Shown here in pieces: positions 40,086-48,223 of a stretch of DNA of 64,000 nucleotides (position 1 is the stretch's first letter; each line of letters opens with the position of its first letter). The translations under genes and the position numbers were made by a program. Origin of the DNA: Mycobacterium deserti (lineage in GTDB: Bacteria > Actinomycetota > Actinomycetes > Mycobacteriales > Mycobacteriaceae); contig NZ_JAODWD010000006.1 in NCBI RefSeq assembly GCF_025345615.1, positions 372,001 through 436,000 on the forward strand. Reading direction: 5' to 3'. The notes under the pieces were generated by a model that saw only the letters and a program-made list of their open reading frames with translations, searched no databases and was not told where the DNA came from.

Positions 40086-41192
40086 ATGATCACCTTCGAG
40101 AACGTCACGAAGAAATACCCCGATGGCACCGTCGCGGTCGACGACCTGACGCTTGAGGTTCCCGAGGGCACGCTCACTGTGTTCGTCGGTCCGTCGGGCT
40201 GTGGCAAGACCACGTCGATGCGGATGATCAACAGGATGATCGAGCCGACCTCGGGCACCCTGACCGTCGACGGCAGCGACGTCACCAAGGTCGATCCGGT
40301 GAAGCTGCGGCTGGGAATCGGCTACGTCATCCAGAGCGCGGGACTCATGCCGCATCTGCGCATCGTCGACAACGTGGCGACCGTTCCGGTGCTGCAGGGT
40401 CAATCACGGCGCAGCGCACGCAAATCCGCGATCGGTGTGATGGAGCGCGTCGGGCTGGATCCCAAGCTCGCCGACCGCTATCCGGCGCAGCTGTCCGGTG
40501 GTCAGCAGCAGCGGGTCGGGGTGGCACGGGCGTTGGCCGCCGACCCGCCGATCCTGTTGATGGACGAGCCGTTCAGCGCCGTCGATCCGGTGGTCCGCGA
40601 GGATCTGCAAACTGAAATCCTGCGCTTGCAAAGCGAATTACGCAAAACCATCGTGTTCGTCACCCATGACATCGACGAGGCGGTCAAGCTCGGTGACAAG
40701 GTCGCGGTGTTCGGTCGCGGCGGCGCCCTGCTGCAGTACGCCGATCCCGCATTCGTGTTGTCGAACCCGGCGGACGAACGCGTCTCCGAATTCGTCGGCG
40801 CCGACCGCGGCTACCGGGGTCTGCAGTTCTTCCATGCGACGGGTCTGCCGCTGCATGAGATCCGGCACGTCGCCGACGGTGAGGTCGACGGGCTCAACCT
40901 GGCGTCCGGCGAATGGGCGCTGGTCATCAAGGCCGAGAAGCCGTACGCCTGGATCAACGCCGAGGGTGTCGAGTTGCACCGCAAGGGAAGTGCGCTCTAC
41001 GACAGCACCGTCGGCGGCGGATCGTTCTTCCACCCGGACGACACGCTGCGCCAAGCGCTCGACGCCGCACTGTCCTCACCGAGCGGGCTCGGGGTCGCGG
41101 TCGACGACGCCGGCCGGTTGATCGGCGGTGTGCGAGCCGACGACGTGCTCGAGGCACTCAAGGAGCAGCGCCGCATCCCGGAGCTCGGCTAG
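40086..41192 (+). CDS. proV: ProV, osmoprotectant ABC transporter ATPase
   Basis: 368 residues. Walker A VGPSGCGKTTSMRM, Q-loop GYVIQSAGLMPHLR, signature QLSGGQQQRVGVARAL, Walker B ILLMDEPFSAVD and H-loop FVTHDIDEAVKLGD. The C-terminal 120 residues form a CBS-like regulatory region, as in OpuA-type ATPases, which sense ionic strength. Energises import with ProW and ProZ. Three bases separate it from proW. Confidence 0.94.
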   Translation: MITFENVTKKYPDGTVAVDDLTLEVPEGTLTVFVGPSGCGKTTSMRMINRMIEPTSGTLTVDGSDVTKVDPVKLRLGIGYVIQSAGLMPHLRIVDNVATVPVLQGQSRRSARKSAIGVMERVGLDPKLADRYPAQLSGGQQQRVGVARALAADPPILLMDEPFSAVDPVVREDLQTEILRLQSELRKTIVFVTHDIDEAVKLGDKVAVFGRGGALLQYADPAFVLSNPADERVSEFVGADRGYRGLQFFHATGLPLHEIRHVADGEVDGLNLASGEWALVIKAEKPYAWINAEGVELHRKGSALYDSTVGGGSFFHPDDTLRQALDAALSSPSGLGVAVDDAGRLIGGVRADDVLEALKEQRRIPELG

Positions 41193-41195
41193 CAG

Positions 41196-41870
41196 ATGCG
41201 CTACCTCTTCACGCACCTGGACGACCTCTGGGCGTTGACGCTGATCCACCTGCGCCTGTCACTGGTCCCCATCGTGCTGGGGCTGGTCATCGCGGTGCCG
41301 CTCGGCGCCTTCGTGCAGCGGACCACCACGCTGCGCAGGCTGACGACGGTCACCGCGAGCATCATCTTCACGATTCCGTCGCTCGCGCTGTTCGTCGTTC
41401 TGCCGCTGCTCATCCCGACCCGTATTCTCGACGAAGCTAATGTCATTGTGGCGCTTACGCTTTACACCGTGGCGCTGCTGGTGCGCGCGGTGCCGGAGGC
41501 GTTGGACGCGGTGTCGCCCGCGGTGCTCGACGCGGCCACCGCGGTGGGCTACAAGCCGCTGACGCGGATGCTGAAAGTCGAGCTACCACTTGCCGTTCCG
41601 GTCCTGGTCGCCAGCCTGCGCGTGGTCGCGGTCACCAACATCTCGATGGTGTCGGTCGGATCGGTGATCGGCGTCGGCGGCCTCGGCACCTGGTTCACCG
41701 AGGGGTATCAGGCCAACAAGAGCGACCAGATCATCGCGGGGATCATCGCGATCTTCGTGTTGGCCATCGTCATCGACACGCTGATCATGTTCGCGGGCAG
41801 AGCGCTCACCCCATGGACCCGTGCATCGAGTGCGGGCGGCAGCCGACGGGAGAAGGCGGTGGCCGGATGA
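41196..41870 (+). CDS. proW: ProW, osmoprotectant ABC transporter permease
   Basis: 224-residue permease with about six helices and the EAA-type loop ALDAVSPAVLDAATAVGYKPLTRMLKVELPLAVPVLVA that docks on ProV. Followed by VSVGSVIGVGGLGTWFTEGYQANKSDQIIAG, typical of OpuABC permeases. The stop overlaps the proZ start (ATGA). Confidence 0.94.
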   Translation: MRYLFTHLDDLWALTLIHLRLSLVPIVLGLVIAVPLGAFVQRTTTLRRLTTVTASIIFTIPSLALFVVLPLLIPTRILDEANVIVALTLYTVALLVRAVPEALDAVSPAVLDAATAVGYKPLTRMLKVELPLAVPVLVASLRVVAVTNISMVSVGSVIGVGGLGTWFTEGYQANKSDQIIAGIIAIFVLAIVIDTLIMFAGRALTPWTRASSAGGSRREKAVAG

Positions 41871-42643
41871 GCCCGATGAGCTTTCTGACCGACGCGCTGT
41901 CCTACATCTTCACGGCGGCCAACTGGGGAGGACCCGCCGGACTGACCGCGCGCATCGTCGAACACCTGGAGTACACGTTCGTCGCCGTCGTCTTCTCGGC
42001 ATTGATCGCCGTGCCGTTGGGCATGCTCATCGGTCATACCCGGCGCGGCACGTTCCTGGTCGTCACCGGTGTCAACGCGCTGCGTGCACTGCCGACGCTG
42101 GGGGTGCTCCTGCTCGGGGTGCTGCTGTGGGGTCTCGGCCTCGTTCCGCCGACGGTGGCGCTGATGCTGCTGGGCATCCCTCCGCTGCTGGCAGGCACCT
42201 ATGCCGGCATCGCGAACGTGGATCCCGCGGTCGTCGACGCGGCGCGCTCCATGGGCATGACCGAGCGGCGGGTGCTGTTTCGGGTCGAGACGCCGATCGC
42301 GATGCCGCTGATACTCGGCGGGCTGCGCACGTCGGTGCTGCAGATCGTGGCGACGGCCACGGTGGCCGCGTACGCGAGCCTCGGCGGCCTCGGCCGCTAT
42401 CTGATCGACGGCATCAAGGTGCGCGAGTTCAGCATCGCGTTGGTCGGCGCGCTGTTGGTCACCGCGCTGGCCTTGATCCTCGACGCGGCGCTGGCGTTGG
42501 CGGTCTGGCTTTCGGTGCCCGGCACGGGGCGGTTGGCGACGGTGGGCCGCCGGATGCCGCAACCGTTTCTCAGTGACGAGGTCGCTGTCGAATCGCGTCC
42601 GCGCTCAACGTCACAGAGCAGTTTCTCAGCACGTTCCGATTGA
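41867..42643 (+). CDS. proZ: ProZ, osmoprotectant ABC transporter permease
   Basis: 258-residue second permease. Six helices; EAA-type loop NVDPAVVDAARSMGMTERRVLFRVETPIAMPLILGGLRT; TVAAYASLGGLGRYLIDGIKVRE after it. ATG 41867 overlaps the proW stop by 4 bases. Forms a heterodimeric channel with ProW. The frame is open upstream to 41813 but the overlap start is the family start. Confidence 0.94.
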   Translation: MSPMSFLTDALSYIFTAANWGGPAGLTARIVEHLEYTFVAVVFSALIAVPLGMLIGHTRRGTFLVVTGVNALRALPTLGVLLLGVLLWGLGLVPPTVALMLLGIPPLLAGTYAGIANVDPAVVDAARSMGMTERRVLFRVETPIAMPLILGGLRTSVLQIVATATVAAYASLGGLGRYLIDGIKVREFSIALVGALLVTALALILDAALALAVWLSVPGTGRLATVGRRMPQPFLSDEVAVESRPRSTSQSSFSARSD

Positions 42644-42657
42644 GGGGACGCTTCGCC

Positions 42658-42663
42658 TACGGT
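42658..42663 (+). promoter_or_regulatory. Candidate -10 (TACGGT) for the glycolipid-binding gene
   Basis: TACGGT ends 6 bases before GTG 42670 and favours that codon over the upstream one at 42640 that would overlap proZ. Confidence 0.4.
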
Positions 42664-42669
42664 AGAGGG

Positions 42670-43284
42670 GTGAGTGAAGCAGGCCGCTCTGAAGTGACCG
42701 ACAGCACGCCAACCGACCAACGGGTCTGGCCGGCGATCCTGACGTGGCGCGCGCACGACGTCCCGCGGATGGAGTCGGTGCGGGTGCACTTGTCGGGCAA
42801 CCGCATCAAGGCGCACGGCAGTATCGTCGCCGCCGCGACGCCGTCCCATCCGGCGTTCTCCGCCTCCTACGATCTGGTGACCGACGAGACGGGCGCGACC
42901 AAGCGACTCTCGCTGACGCTGACGCTGGCCGAACGTGAACGTCAACTGTCGATCGCCCGCGACGAAGAGAACATGTGGCTGGTCCAGGATCACCAGGGCT
43001 CCAAACGGGCGGCCTTCGACGGCGCCCTCGACGTCGACCTCATCCTCAGCCCGTTCTTCAACGCGTTGCCGATCCGGCGAAACGGCCTCCATCAGCGCAG
43101 CGAATCGATCGCCTGCCCGGTGGTGTACGTGCGTTTGCCGGACCTGTCCGTGGACCCGGCGATGATCAGCTACAGCAGCGCGCCTGATGGCATCAAGGTG
43201 CATTCGCCGGCCGCCGAGACCACCGTCCGGGTGGACGACGACGGCTTCATTCTCGACTATCCAGGACTGGCAGCGCGGATCTGA
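42670..43284 (+). CDS. Putative glycolipid-binding protein (Rv3755c homologue)
   Basis: 204 residues of the PF06475 putative glycolipid-binding family: PAILTWRAHDVPRMESVRVHLSGNRIKAHGSIV, DLILSPFFNALPIRR and VYVRLPDLSVDPAMISYSS, then a beta-rich end with DDGFILDYPGLAARI. The fold is an open beta-barrel; the ligand is unproven. The last 38 bases overlap tyrA tail to tail. GTG 42670 starts 26 bases after proZ behind its own candidate promoter. Confidence 0.88.
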   Translation: MSEAGRSEVTDSTPTDQRVWPAILTWRAHDVPRMESVRVHLSGNRIKAHGSIVAAATPSHPAFSASYDLVTDETGATKRLSLTLTLAERERQLSIARDEENMWLVQDHQGSKRAAFDGALDVDLILSPFFNALPIRRNGLHQRSESIACPVVYVRLPDLSVDPAMISYSSAPDGIKVHSPAAETTVRVDDDGFILDYPGLAARI

Positions 43285-44206
43285 TCACCCCGCCGGCCCG
43301 GCCCGCGGCGGCTAGTTCCGCCCGCCAATTGTCCGCGCCGACGGCGGTTGTCACGATCTCGGGCCTGCCGAACCGCTCGTAACGCACTCGCGCGGCGTGG
43401 CCCGCTTCGACGAGATCGGTCAGCGGCTTCTGAGCGGACAGGGCACTGCGGGCGCGGGCGAGCAAATCGATGGTGCGGTCGAGCACCGGCAGCACCTGAT
43501 CGGCATTTGCCTCGCACATCGCCCGCACCAGGTCCGGCGCGGTGGCGGCGACCCGGGTGCCGTCCCGAAACGACCCGGCGGCCAACGCGAACGCCAGCGG
43601 CACCTCACCCGCGGTCGCCGCCAGCGCTTCGGCGAGCAGATGAGGCAGATGTGAGATCGTCGCCGCCGCGGCGTCGTGCTCGTCGGAGCGGGCGGGGACG
43701 ACGACCGCCCCGCAGTCCAGCGCCAGGCGCATCACCATGGCCCACACATGCGGGTCGACATGGTCGTCGACGCTGACGACCCACGGTGCGCCGTCGAACA
43801 ATCGCCGGTCGCCTGCGGCCCATCCCGACTGTGCCGTGCCGGCCATCGGATGCCCGCCGACGAATCGTTCGAGCAACCCGACGGCGCGGACCTCGTCGGC
43901 GACACAGCTCTTCACACTGGTGACGTCGGTCAGCGGACAGTCCGGCGCCGCTTTGCGAATGCGTTCGAGCATCGGCCGCAGCGCGGGCACCGGAACGGCC
44001 AGAACGATCAACGCCTCACTGTCAGCGGCCCGCGTCAGCGCCTCGTCGATGTGTTCGGTGGCGTCGAAGCCGTCTGCCCGCGCGGCCTGGACGGCTTCGA
44101 TGGACCGGTTGTATCCGAAGACCTCGCGTCCGGCCGCGTGGGCGGCCCGCATCAACGACCCTCCGATAAGGCCGAGGCCCACCACGCAAACGGGTGTGTT
44201 CGTCAC
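43247..44206 (-). CDS. tyrA: TyrA prephenate dehydrogenase
   Basis: TyrA oxidatively decarboxylates prephenate to 4-hydroxyphenylpyruvate with NAD(P), for tyrosine synthesis. 319 residues from GTG 44206 (M. tuberculosis Rv3754: about 320). Marks: CVVGLGLIGGSLMRAAHAAG, FGYNRSIEAV, LIVLAVPVPAL, LTDVTSVKSCVADEV, FVGGHPMAGTAQSGW with the catalytic His, and SHLPHLLAEALA. An open frame to 44233 adds residues with no support; GTGAGG just upstream can serve as ribosome binding site. Tail-to-tail overlap with the preceding gene. Confidence 0.94.
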   Translation of the reverse strand: MTNTPVCVVGLGLIGGSLMRAAHAAGREVFGYNRSIEAVQAARADGFDATEHIDEALTRAADSEALIVLAVPVPALRPMLERIRKAAPDCPLTDVTSVKSCVADEVRAVGLLERFVGGHPMAGTAQSGWAAGDRRLFDGAPWVVSVDDHVDPHVWAMVMRLALDCGAVVVPARSDEHDAAAATISHLPHLLAEALAATAGEVPLAFALAAGSFRDGTRVAATAPDLVRAMCEANADQVLPVLDRTIDLLARARSALSAQKPLTDLVEAGHAARVRYERFGRPEIVTTAVGADNWRAELAAAGRAGGVIRSALPVLDSRE

Positions 44207-44286
44207 CTCACAAGGTTGGCATATCGGACGCATCTCCCGACGTCAGGCTTGGTGCTGGTCGCTGGTCAATACCCCTGGTGGCGGAC

Positions 44287-44292
44287 TAGCGT
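44287..44292 (+). promoter_or_regulatory. Candidate -10 (TAGCGT) for the TadA-associated gene
   Basis: TAGCGT ends 8 bases before ATG 44301, with C-rich spacer and no ribosome binding site. Confidence 0.4.
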
Positions 44293-44300
44293 AAGCCCCC

Positions 44301-44822
44301 ATGGGAGCTCAGCGTGCCTCGGCGAAGGAGCAGACCGTCGAAGTTCCCGACGGCTTTGGCGTCGCTGTCGTCCGCGAGGACGGCAAGTGGCGCTGCGCGC
44401 CGCTGCGGCCTGCGGCTCTGACCAGCCTCGCCGCCGCGGAGACCGAGCTGCGCGAGATACGCAGCGCGGGCGCGGTGTTCGGCCTCCTCGACGTCGACGA
44501 CGAATTCTTCATGATCGTGCGGCCCGCCCCGTCAGGTACCCGGCTGCTGCTGTCGGATGCGACCGCGGCGCTCGACTATGACATCGCCGCCGAGGCGCTG
44601 GAGACACTCGACGCCGACATCGAAGCCGAGGAGTTGGAGGAAGCCGAACCGTTCGAGGAAGGCGACCTCGGGCTGCTCTCGGATATCGGGCTGCCCGAAG
44701 CGGTGCTGGGCGTGATCCTCGACGAGTCCGACCTCTACGCCGACGAACAGTTGGGCAGGATCGCGCGGGAGATGGGATTCGAGAACGAGCTGTCGGCGGT
44801 GCTGGAGAAGTTGGGTCGGTGA
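44301..44822 (+). CDS. tRNA adenosine deaminase-associated protein (Rv3753c homologue)
   Basis: 173-residue actinobacterial protein always found beside tadA. N-terminal VEVPDGFGVAVVREDGKWRCAPL, LTSLAAAETELREIRSAGAVFGLLDVDDEFFMIVRP, a strongly acidic stretch (IEAEELEEAEPFEEGDLGLL) and a C-terminal DESDLYADEQLGRIAREMGF. Proposed to help the deaminase; unproven. Lies 22 bases before tadA on the same strand. Confidence 0.92.
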   Translation: MGAQRASAKEQTVEVPDGFGVAVVREDGKWRCAPLRPAALTSLAAAETELREIRSAGAVFGLLDVDDEFFMIVRPAPSGTRLLLSDATAALDYDIAAEALETLDADIEAEELEEAEPFEEGDLGLLSDIGLPEAVLGVILDESDLYADEQLGRIAREMGFENELSAVLEKLGR

Positions 44823-44844
44823 ACCGCCGATCGGATCCGGCTCG

Positions 44845-45300
44845 GTGACCGACGAGGACTTGATCCGCGCCGCTCTCGACGCGGCCTCTGCCGCCGGCCC
44901 TCGCGATGTGCCCATCGGGGCGGTGGTCGTCGCGGCCGACGGAACCGAACTGGCTCGGGCGGCCAATGACCGAGAAGAGTCCGGCGACCCGACCGCGCAT
45001 GCCGAGATTCTCGCGATGCGCGCAGCGGCAGCGGTGCTGGGCGACGGGTGGCGCTTGGAGGGCACGACGTTGGCGGTGACGGTCGAACCGTGCACGATGT
45101 GCGCCGGCGCGTTGGTGATGGCGCGGGTCGCGCGGTTGGTGTTCGGGGCATGGGAACCGAAGACGGGTGCCGTCGGGTCGCTGTGGGACGTGGTCCGCGA
45201 CCGGCGGTTGACCCATCGCCCGCAGGTGCGCGGCGGTGTACTGGCCGTCGAGTGTGCGGCTCCGCTGGAGGCGTTCTTCGCCAGCCAACGCCAGGTCTGA
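44845..45300 (+). CDS. tadA: TadA tRNA(Arg) adenosine-34 deaminase
   Basis: TadA converts A34 to inosine in tRNA-Arg(ACG), such as the one encoded at 28984. 151 residues from GTG 44845. Zinc deaminase motifs: TAHAEILAMR (His ligand and catalytic Glu) and EPCTMCAGALVMARV (two Cys ligands); substrate-binding FGAWEPKTGAVGSLWDV. Slightly divergent from Proteobacterial TadA but standard for actinobacteria. A 63-base hairpin follows 4 bases after the stop. Confidence 0.95.
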   Translation: MTDEDLIRAALDAASAAGPRDVPIGAVVVAADGTELARAANDREESGDPTAHAEILAMRAAAAVLGDGWRLEGTTLAVTVEPCTMCAGALVMARVARLVFGAWEPKTGAVGSLWDVVRDRRLTHRPQVRGGVLAVECAAPLEAFFASQRQV

Positions 45301-45304
45301 TTTT

Positions 45305-45367
45305 CGCCGAAATGGAATTCCGCGCGCTCAAGTCGCCCGCTTGGTAGCCCGGAATTCCATTTCGGCG
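45305..45367. repeat. 63-base hairpin element, copy 1 (convergent tadA-nitronate monooxygenase junction)
   Basis: Perfect inverted repeat: CGCCGAAATGGAATTCCG (45305-45322) and its reverse complement at 45350-45367, with a 27-base loop containing AAGTC. No T-tract. The element at 60984-61046, also between convergent genes, has the same total length, arm length and loop length and the same AAGTC at the same offset on the opposite strand. It may act as a bidirectional terminator or be a dispersed palindromic repeat. Confidence 0.8.
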
Positions 45368-45379
45368 CAGATGACCCCG

Positions 45380-46297
45380 TCAGCGCAGTCGGGATCTGCT
45401 GTCCGACAGCAGGTTCTCGATCTCAGACCAGGTGCGCTTGACGATCTGCGCGGCGGGCAGCAGCTCGCAGATTCGGGAGGACACCTGACCGGTGTTGGCG
45501 ACGCTGGCCTCCATGTCGCCGCCGAAGTAAAGGTCGGTGATGCCGCCGAGCAATCGCACGCCAGGATCGGCTTCGACGATGCGCGCCGCGAGCCCGGTGC
45601 GCAGCACTCGCATCGTCGGATTGCCGGGAAGGTCGAGCATCACGGTGCCGTCGTCGTTGGCGGCGACGATCGCGTCCTTGAAGTTGGCGTGCACGGCCGC
45701 CTCGTGGCTGGCCAGCATCCGGGTGCCCATCTGCACGCCTTCGGCGCCGAGCACGACGGCGGCCGCGGCCGAGCGGGAGTCACAGATGCCGCCCGCCGCG
45801 ATGATCGGCAGCTCGACGCGTTCGGCGACCAACGGCAGCAGCACCATCGTCGAGGCTCCGAGCAACGACTTGAAGCCACCGCCCTCGACGCCTTCGACCA
45901 CGAGTGCGTCAACGCCGGCGTCGGCGGCCTTGCGTGCGCCCTTCAGCGATCCGACGACGTGTACGACGGTCATGCCCGCGTCGTGCAGGCGGGCGGTGAA
46001 CAAGGCGGGGTCGCCGGCGGAGGTGAAGACGTGCTCGACCCCGGCGGCGGCCAGCTCGTCGACGATCGACGGGTCGCGCTTCCAGCCCTGGATCATCAGG
46101 TTCGCCGCGACCGGTTTGTCGGTCAGCTCTTTCACCCGACGCAGATCGGCGCGGCCTTCCTCGGTCAGCGTCTCGATCATGCCCAGTCCGCCGCCTTCGG
46201 AGACCGCGGCGGCCAGCTCGGCACGGGCGATGTAGGTCATCGGAGCCTGCACGACGGGGTACTCAACGCCGAGCAACGCCCGGATGCGGTTGGTCAC
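45380..46297 (-). CDS. Nitronate monooxygenase (2-nitropropane dioxygenase family)
   Basis: 305-residue FMN TIM-barrel enzyme. Marks: YPVVQAPMTYIARAELAAAVSEGGGLGMIE, VFTSAGDPALF, VEGVEGGGFKS with the nitronate monooxygenase glycine cluster, IIAAGGICDSRSAAAAVVLGAEGVQMGTRML. Oxidises alkyl nitronates such as propionate-3-nitronate, or in related proteins reduces quinones or enones. GTG 46297 gives the family N-terminus (VTNRIRALLGVEYP). It converges on tadA across the hairpin element. Confidence 0.88.
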   Translation of the reverse strand: MTNRIRALLGVEYPVVQAPMTYIARAELAAAVSEGGGLGMIETLTEEGRADLRRVKELTDKPVAANLMIQGWKRDPSIVDELAAAGVEHVFTSAGDPALFTARLHDAGMTVVHVVGSLKGARKAADAGVDALVVEGVEGGGFKSLLGASTMVLLPLVAERVELPIIAAGGICDSRSAAAAVVLGAEGVQMGTRMLASHEAAVHANFKDAIVAANDDGTVMLDLPGNPTMRVLRTGLAARIVEADPGVRLLGGITDLYFGGDMEASVANTGQVSSRICELLPAAQIVKRTWSEIENLLSDSRSRLR

Positions 46298-46350
46298 GCG
46301 CTGATTGTCTCTTAGCTGCCCGCGATTGGATCGGCGCGGCGGTGGGCCGG

Positions 46351-46356
46351 TAAGCT
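46351..46356 (+). promoter_or_regulatory. Candidate -10 (TAAGCT) for tRNA-Ser(CGA)
   Basis: TAAGCT ends 7 bases before the mature tRNA 5' end, the same geometry as for tRNA-Ser(TGA). Confidence 0.45.
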
Positions 46357-46363
46357 GCCACAC

Positions 46364-46451
46364 GGTGGCGTGTCCGAGCGGCCTAAGGAGCACGCCTCGA
46401 AAGCGTGTGACGGGTAACCCCCGTCCGAGGGTTCAAATCCCTCCGCCACCG
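46364..46451 (+). tRNA. tRNA-Ser (anticodon CGA)
   Basis: 88-base class II tRNA. Acceptor GGTGGCG/CGCCACC, discriminator G. Anticodon stem CACGC/GCGTG with loop CTCGAAA gives anticodon CGA (reads UCG). Long variable arm and T-arm AGGGTTCAAATCC. The last bases with flanking CC recur as a 13-base repeat at 46912. In M. tuberculosis the equivalent gene neighbours integrase remnants. Confidence 0.95.
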
Positions 46452-46453
46452 CC
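46441..46453 (+). repeat. tRNA 3'-end direct repeat, copy 1
   Basis: CTCCGCCACCGCC, spanning the 3' end of tRNA-Ser(CGA). The same 13 bases recur at 46912-46924. The bracketed 458 bases hold only a small secreted-protein gene. This is the pattern left by tRNA-targeted integration, though no integrase is visible. Confidence 0.4.
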
Positions 46454-46473
46454 AAGTATCGGCCGACGTTGGG

Positions 46474-46767
46474 TCAGCAGAGGTTCAGAGTTGCGGCACT
46501 GACGATTTCATTGGCCGCCGACACCGATACGTCGAGTTCGTTGACCACCATCTGCGTGATGTTTCCCGCGGGCATGCCGCCCGCCGCGGCGGCGCAGACT
46601 CGGTACCCTTCCTTGATCAGCTGATGCTCGGTCAGGAAGATGTATCGCTCCTGCAGAAACCGCGTGTAGTCGTCGTGAGTCGCCGCCGCGGGCGGCGCAA
46701 ACACGACCGCCGCGGATGGCGCGAAGGCAACCGCCGCAGCGACGAGGGGGAGTAGTAATCGAGACAT
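46474..46767 (-). CDS. Secreted DUF732 protein
   Basis: 97 residues. Signal peptide MSRLLLPLVAAAVAFAPSAAVVFAPPAAA, then a mature domain of about 68 residues: THDDYTRFLQERYIFLTEHQLIKEGYRVCAAAAGGMPAGNITQMVVNELDVSVSAANEIVSAATLNLC. Two cysteines, one at the last residue, should form a disulfide. This is the DUF732 family of mycobacterial secreted proteins, with no known function. GGAGGTG upstream supports ATG 46767. The gene lies between the two tRNA-end repeats. Confidence 0.88.
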   Translation of the reverse strand: MSRLLLPLVAAAVAFAPSAAVVFAPPAAATHDDYTRFLQERYIFLTEHQLIKEGYRVCAAAAGGMPAGNITQMVVNELDVSVSAANEIVSAATLNLC

Positions 46768-46911
46768 TCGGCCGGCACCTCCAAGAACAACGGCGTTCCC
46801 ATACCTCACCTTGCCAAACGCGAGCAAACGACGGCGCGAAACGGCGTTACTGATTTCCGCCGTCGGCGTCACTTCGATAGTCTGACCCGGCGGCTCGGGG
46901 GGTGCGCGGTT

Positions 46912-46924
46912 CTCCGCCACCGCC
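46912..46924 (+). repeat. tRNA 3'-end direct repeat, copy 2
   Basis: CTCCGCCACCGCC, identical to 46441-46453. Lies in the intergenic region before the signalling module. Outside these 13 bases the similarity to the tRNA stops. Confidence 0.4.
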
Positions 46925-47011
46925 GCACAATGCAAACGCTATTGTCGAATCCGTCACTGAAGCAGAGGTCAGAGCGACCGCGGTGACCAACGTGAAAGAC
47001 GTGGGTTACTC

Positions 47012-48223
47012 ATGCGCGCGCTGTACGATCCTGAGCCGGTGGCCTCCACCGGTGAAGCGTCGAGATTGCAGCAGTTCAACGTTCTCCTCGTCGAGGACGA
47101 CCGTGCCGACGCCATCCTCGTCGAGGAACTGATTGCCGACGCGGAGGCCGACATCAACGTGGTCTGGGCGCAGTCCATGAAGGACGCCGAGACTCAGATG
47201 GGCCTCAGGCGGCCCGACTGCGTGCTGCTGGACCTCAACCTGCCGGACGCGAGCGGCATCAAGGCGCTGGACCGGGTGGCAAAGCGCGACGCCACGATGC
47301 CGATCGTCGTGCTGACCGGCCTGCACGACGAGCATTTCGGGATCTCCGCGGTCGCAGCGGGCGCCCAGGACTACCTCGTCAAGGGCCGAGTCGAGCCGGA
47401 GACCCTGCGGCGCGCCCTGCTCTACGCGGTGGAGCGCAAACGTGCCGAGCTGACCGCGGTGGAACTGCACGCCAGCGAGCTTCGCGCCAGGGAGAATGCG
47501 CGACTCGAGCGCGGTCTGCTGCCATCGCCGCTGCTGCTGGACCCACCGACCGTCGACATCGTCGCGGAATACCGGCCCAGTCGGCAGCACACACTGCTCG
47601 GCGGCGACTTCTTCGACTTCATCCAAACCCCCGACGGCACGGTCCATGTGATGGTCGGCGATGTCGCCGGGCACGGCCCCGACGAGGCCGCGTTGGGCGT
47701 CGCACTGCGTATCGGCTGGCGCGCGCTCACCTTCGCCGGCCTGCGCGGCAATGAGCGGATGCGCCAACTCGAGCGGGTCCTGAGCACCGAGCGTCCGGGT
47801 GCCAGCATCTTCGCGACGGTACTGAGCGTCGCCATGTCGCCCGACGATCTGAGCTTCAACGCGGTGTCGGCGGGGCATCCCGGCATGCTGCTGCACGGAC
47901 CGGACAACGTCGAATGGCTCGAGCCTGCCGTCGGACCCGCACTCGGGCTGAACGGCCGCGAGTGGCCACTCAACCAGTTCGAGTTGCCGAAGGGGTCTGG
48001 TCTGCTGTTGCTCACCGACGGCCTGTTCGAGGGGCGTTCCGGTCGCGGCACCGAGCGCCTCGGCGAGCACGGGTTGCTGGAGGTGGCCCAGTCCTACGCG
48101 GCGCTGCCCGGCGCGCAGTTCGTCAATGCGCTGATCGACGACGTCGAACAACGCGCACAGTCGGTCGGCGGCATCAGCGACGACATCGCCGTCGTGCGAG
48201 TGGAGCGGACTTCCGTCGAGTGA
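47012..48223 (+). CDS. Response regulator with PP2C-type phosphatase output
   Basis: 403 residues. Receiver domain about 20-140 (FNVLLVEDDRADAILVEEL; phosphoacceptor Asp74 in CVLLDLNLPDASG; VLTGLHDEHF; AQDYLVKG), a helical linker, then a SpoIIE/RsbU-type PP2C domain (ARLERGLLPSPLL; LLGGDFFDFI; VMVGDVAGHGPDEAALG; LLTDGLFEGR; GGISDDIAVVRV) with the metal-binding aspartates intact. Such proteins dephosphorylate anti-anti-sigma factors when the receiver is phosphorylated. An alternative start is GTG 47039, behind TACGAT. The stop overlaps the kinase GTG by 4 bases. No STAS partner is encoded nearby. Confidence 0.92.
   Translation: MRALYDPEPVASTGEASRLQQFNVLLVEDDRADAILVEELIADAEADINVVWAQSMKDAETQMGLRRPDCVLLDLNLPDASGIKALDRVAKRDATMPIVVLTGLHDEHFGISAVAAGAQDYLVKGRVEPETLRRALLYAVERKRAELTAVELHASELRARENARLERGLLPSPLLLDPPTVDIVAEYRPSRQHTLLGGDFFDFIQTPDGTVHVMVGDVAGHGPDEAALGVALRIGWRALTFAGLRGNERMRQLERVLSTERPGASIFATVLSVAMSPDDLSFNAVSAGHPGMLLHGPDNVEWLEPAVGPALGLNGREWPLNQFELPKGSGLLLLTDGLFEGRSGRGTERLGEHGLLEVAQSYAALPGAQFVNALIDDVEQRAQSVGGISDDIAVVRVERTSVE

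Noticed and set aside
22425..46451. tRNA-Ser(TGA) and tRNA-Ser(CGA) as ends of one large integrated island
   Set aside because: Their identical acceptor stems are normal for serine tRNAs and the DNA between them follows M. tuberculosis gene order.
47039..47041. GTG 47039 as the start of the REC-PP2C gene
   Set aside because: TACGAT lies 9 bases upstream, longer than other leaderless-type sites; kept as an alternative only.
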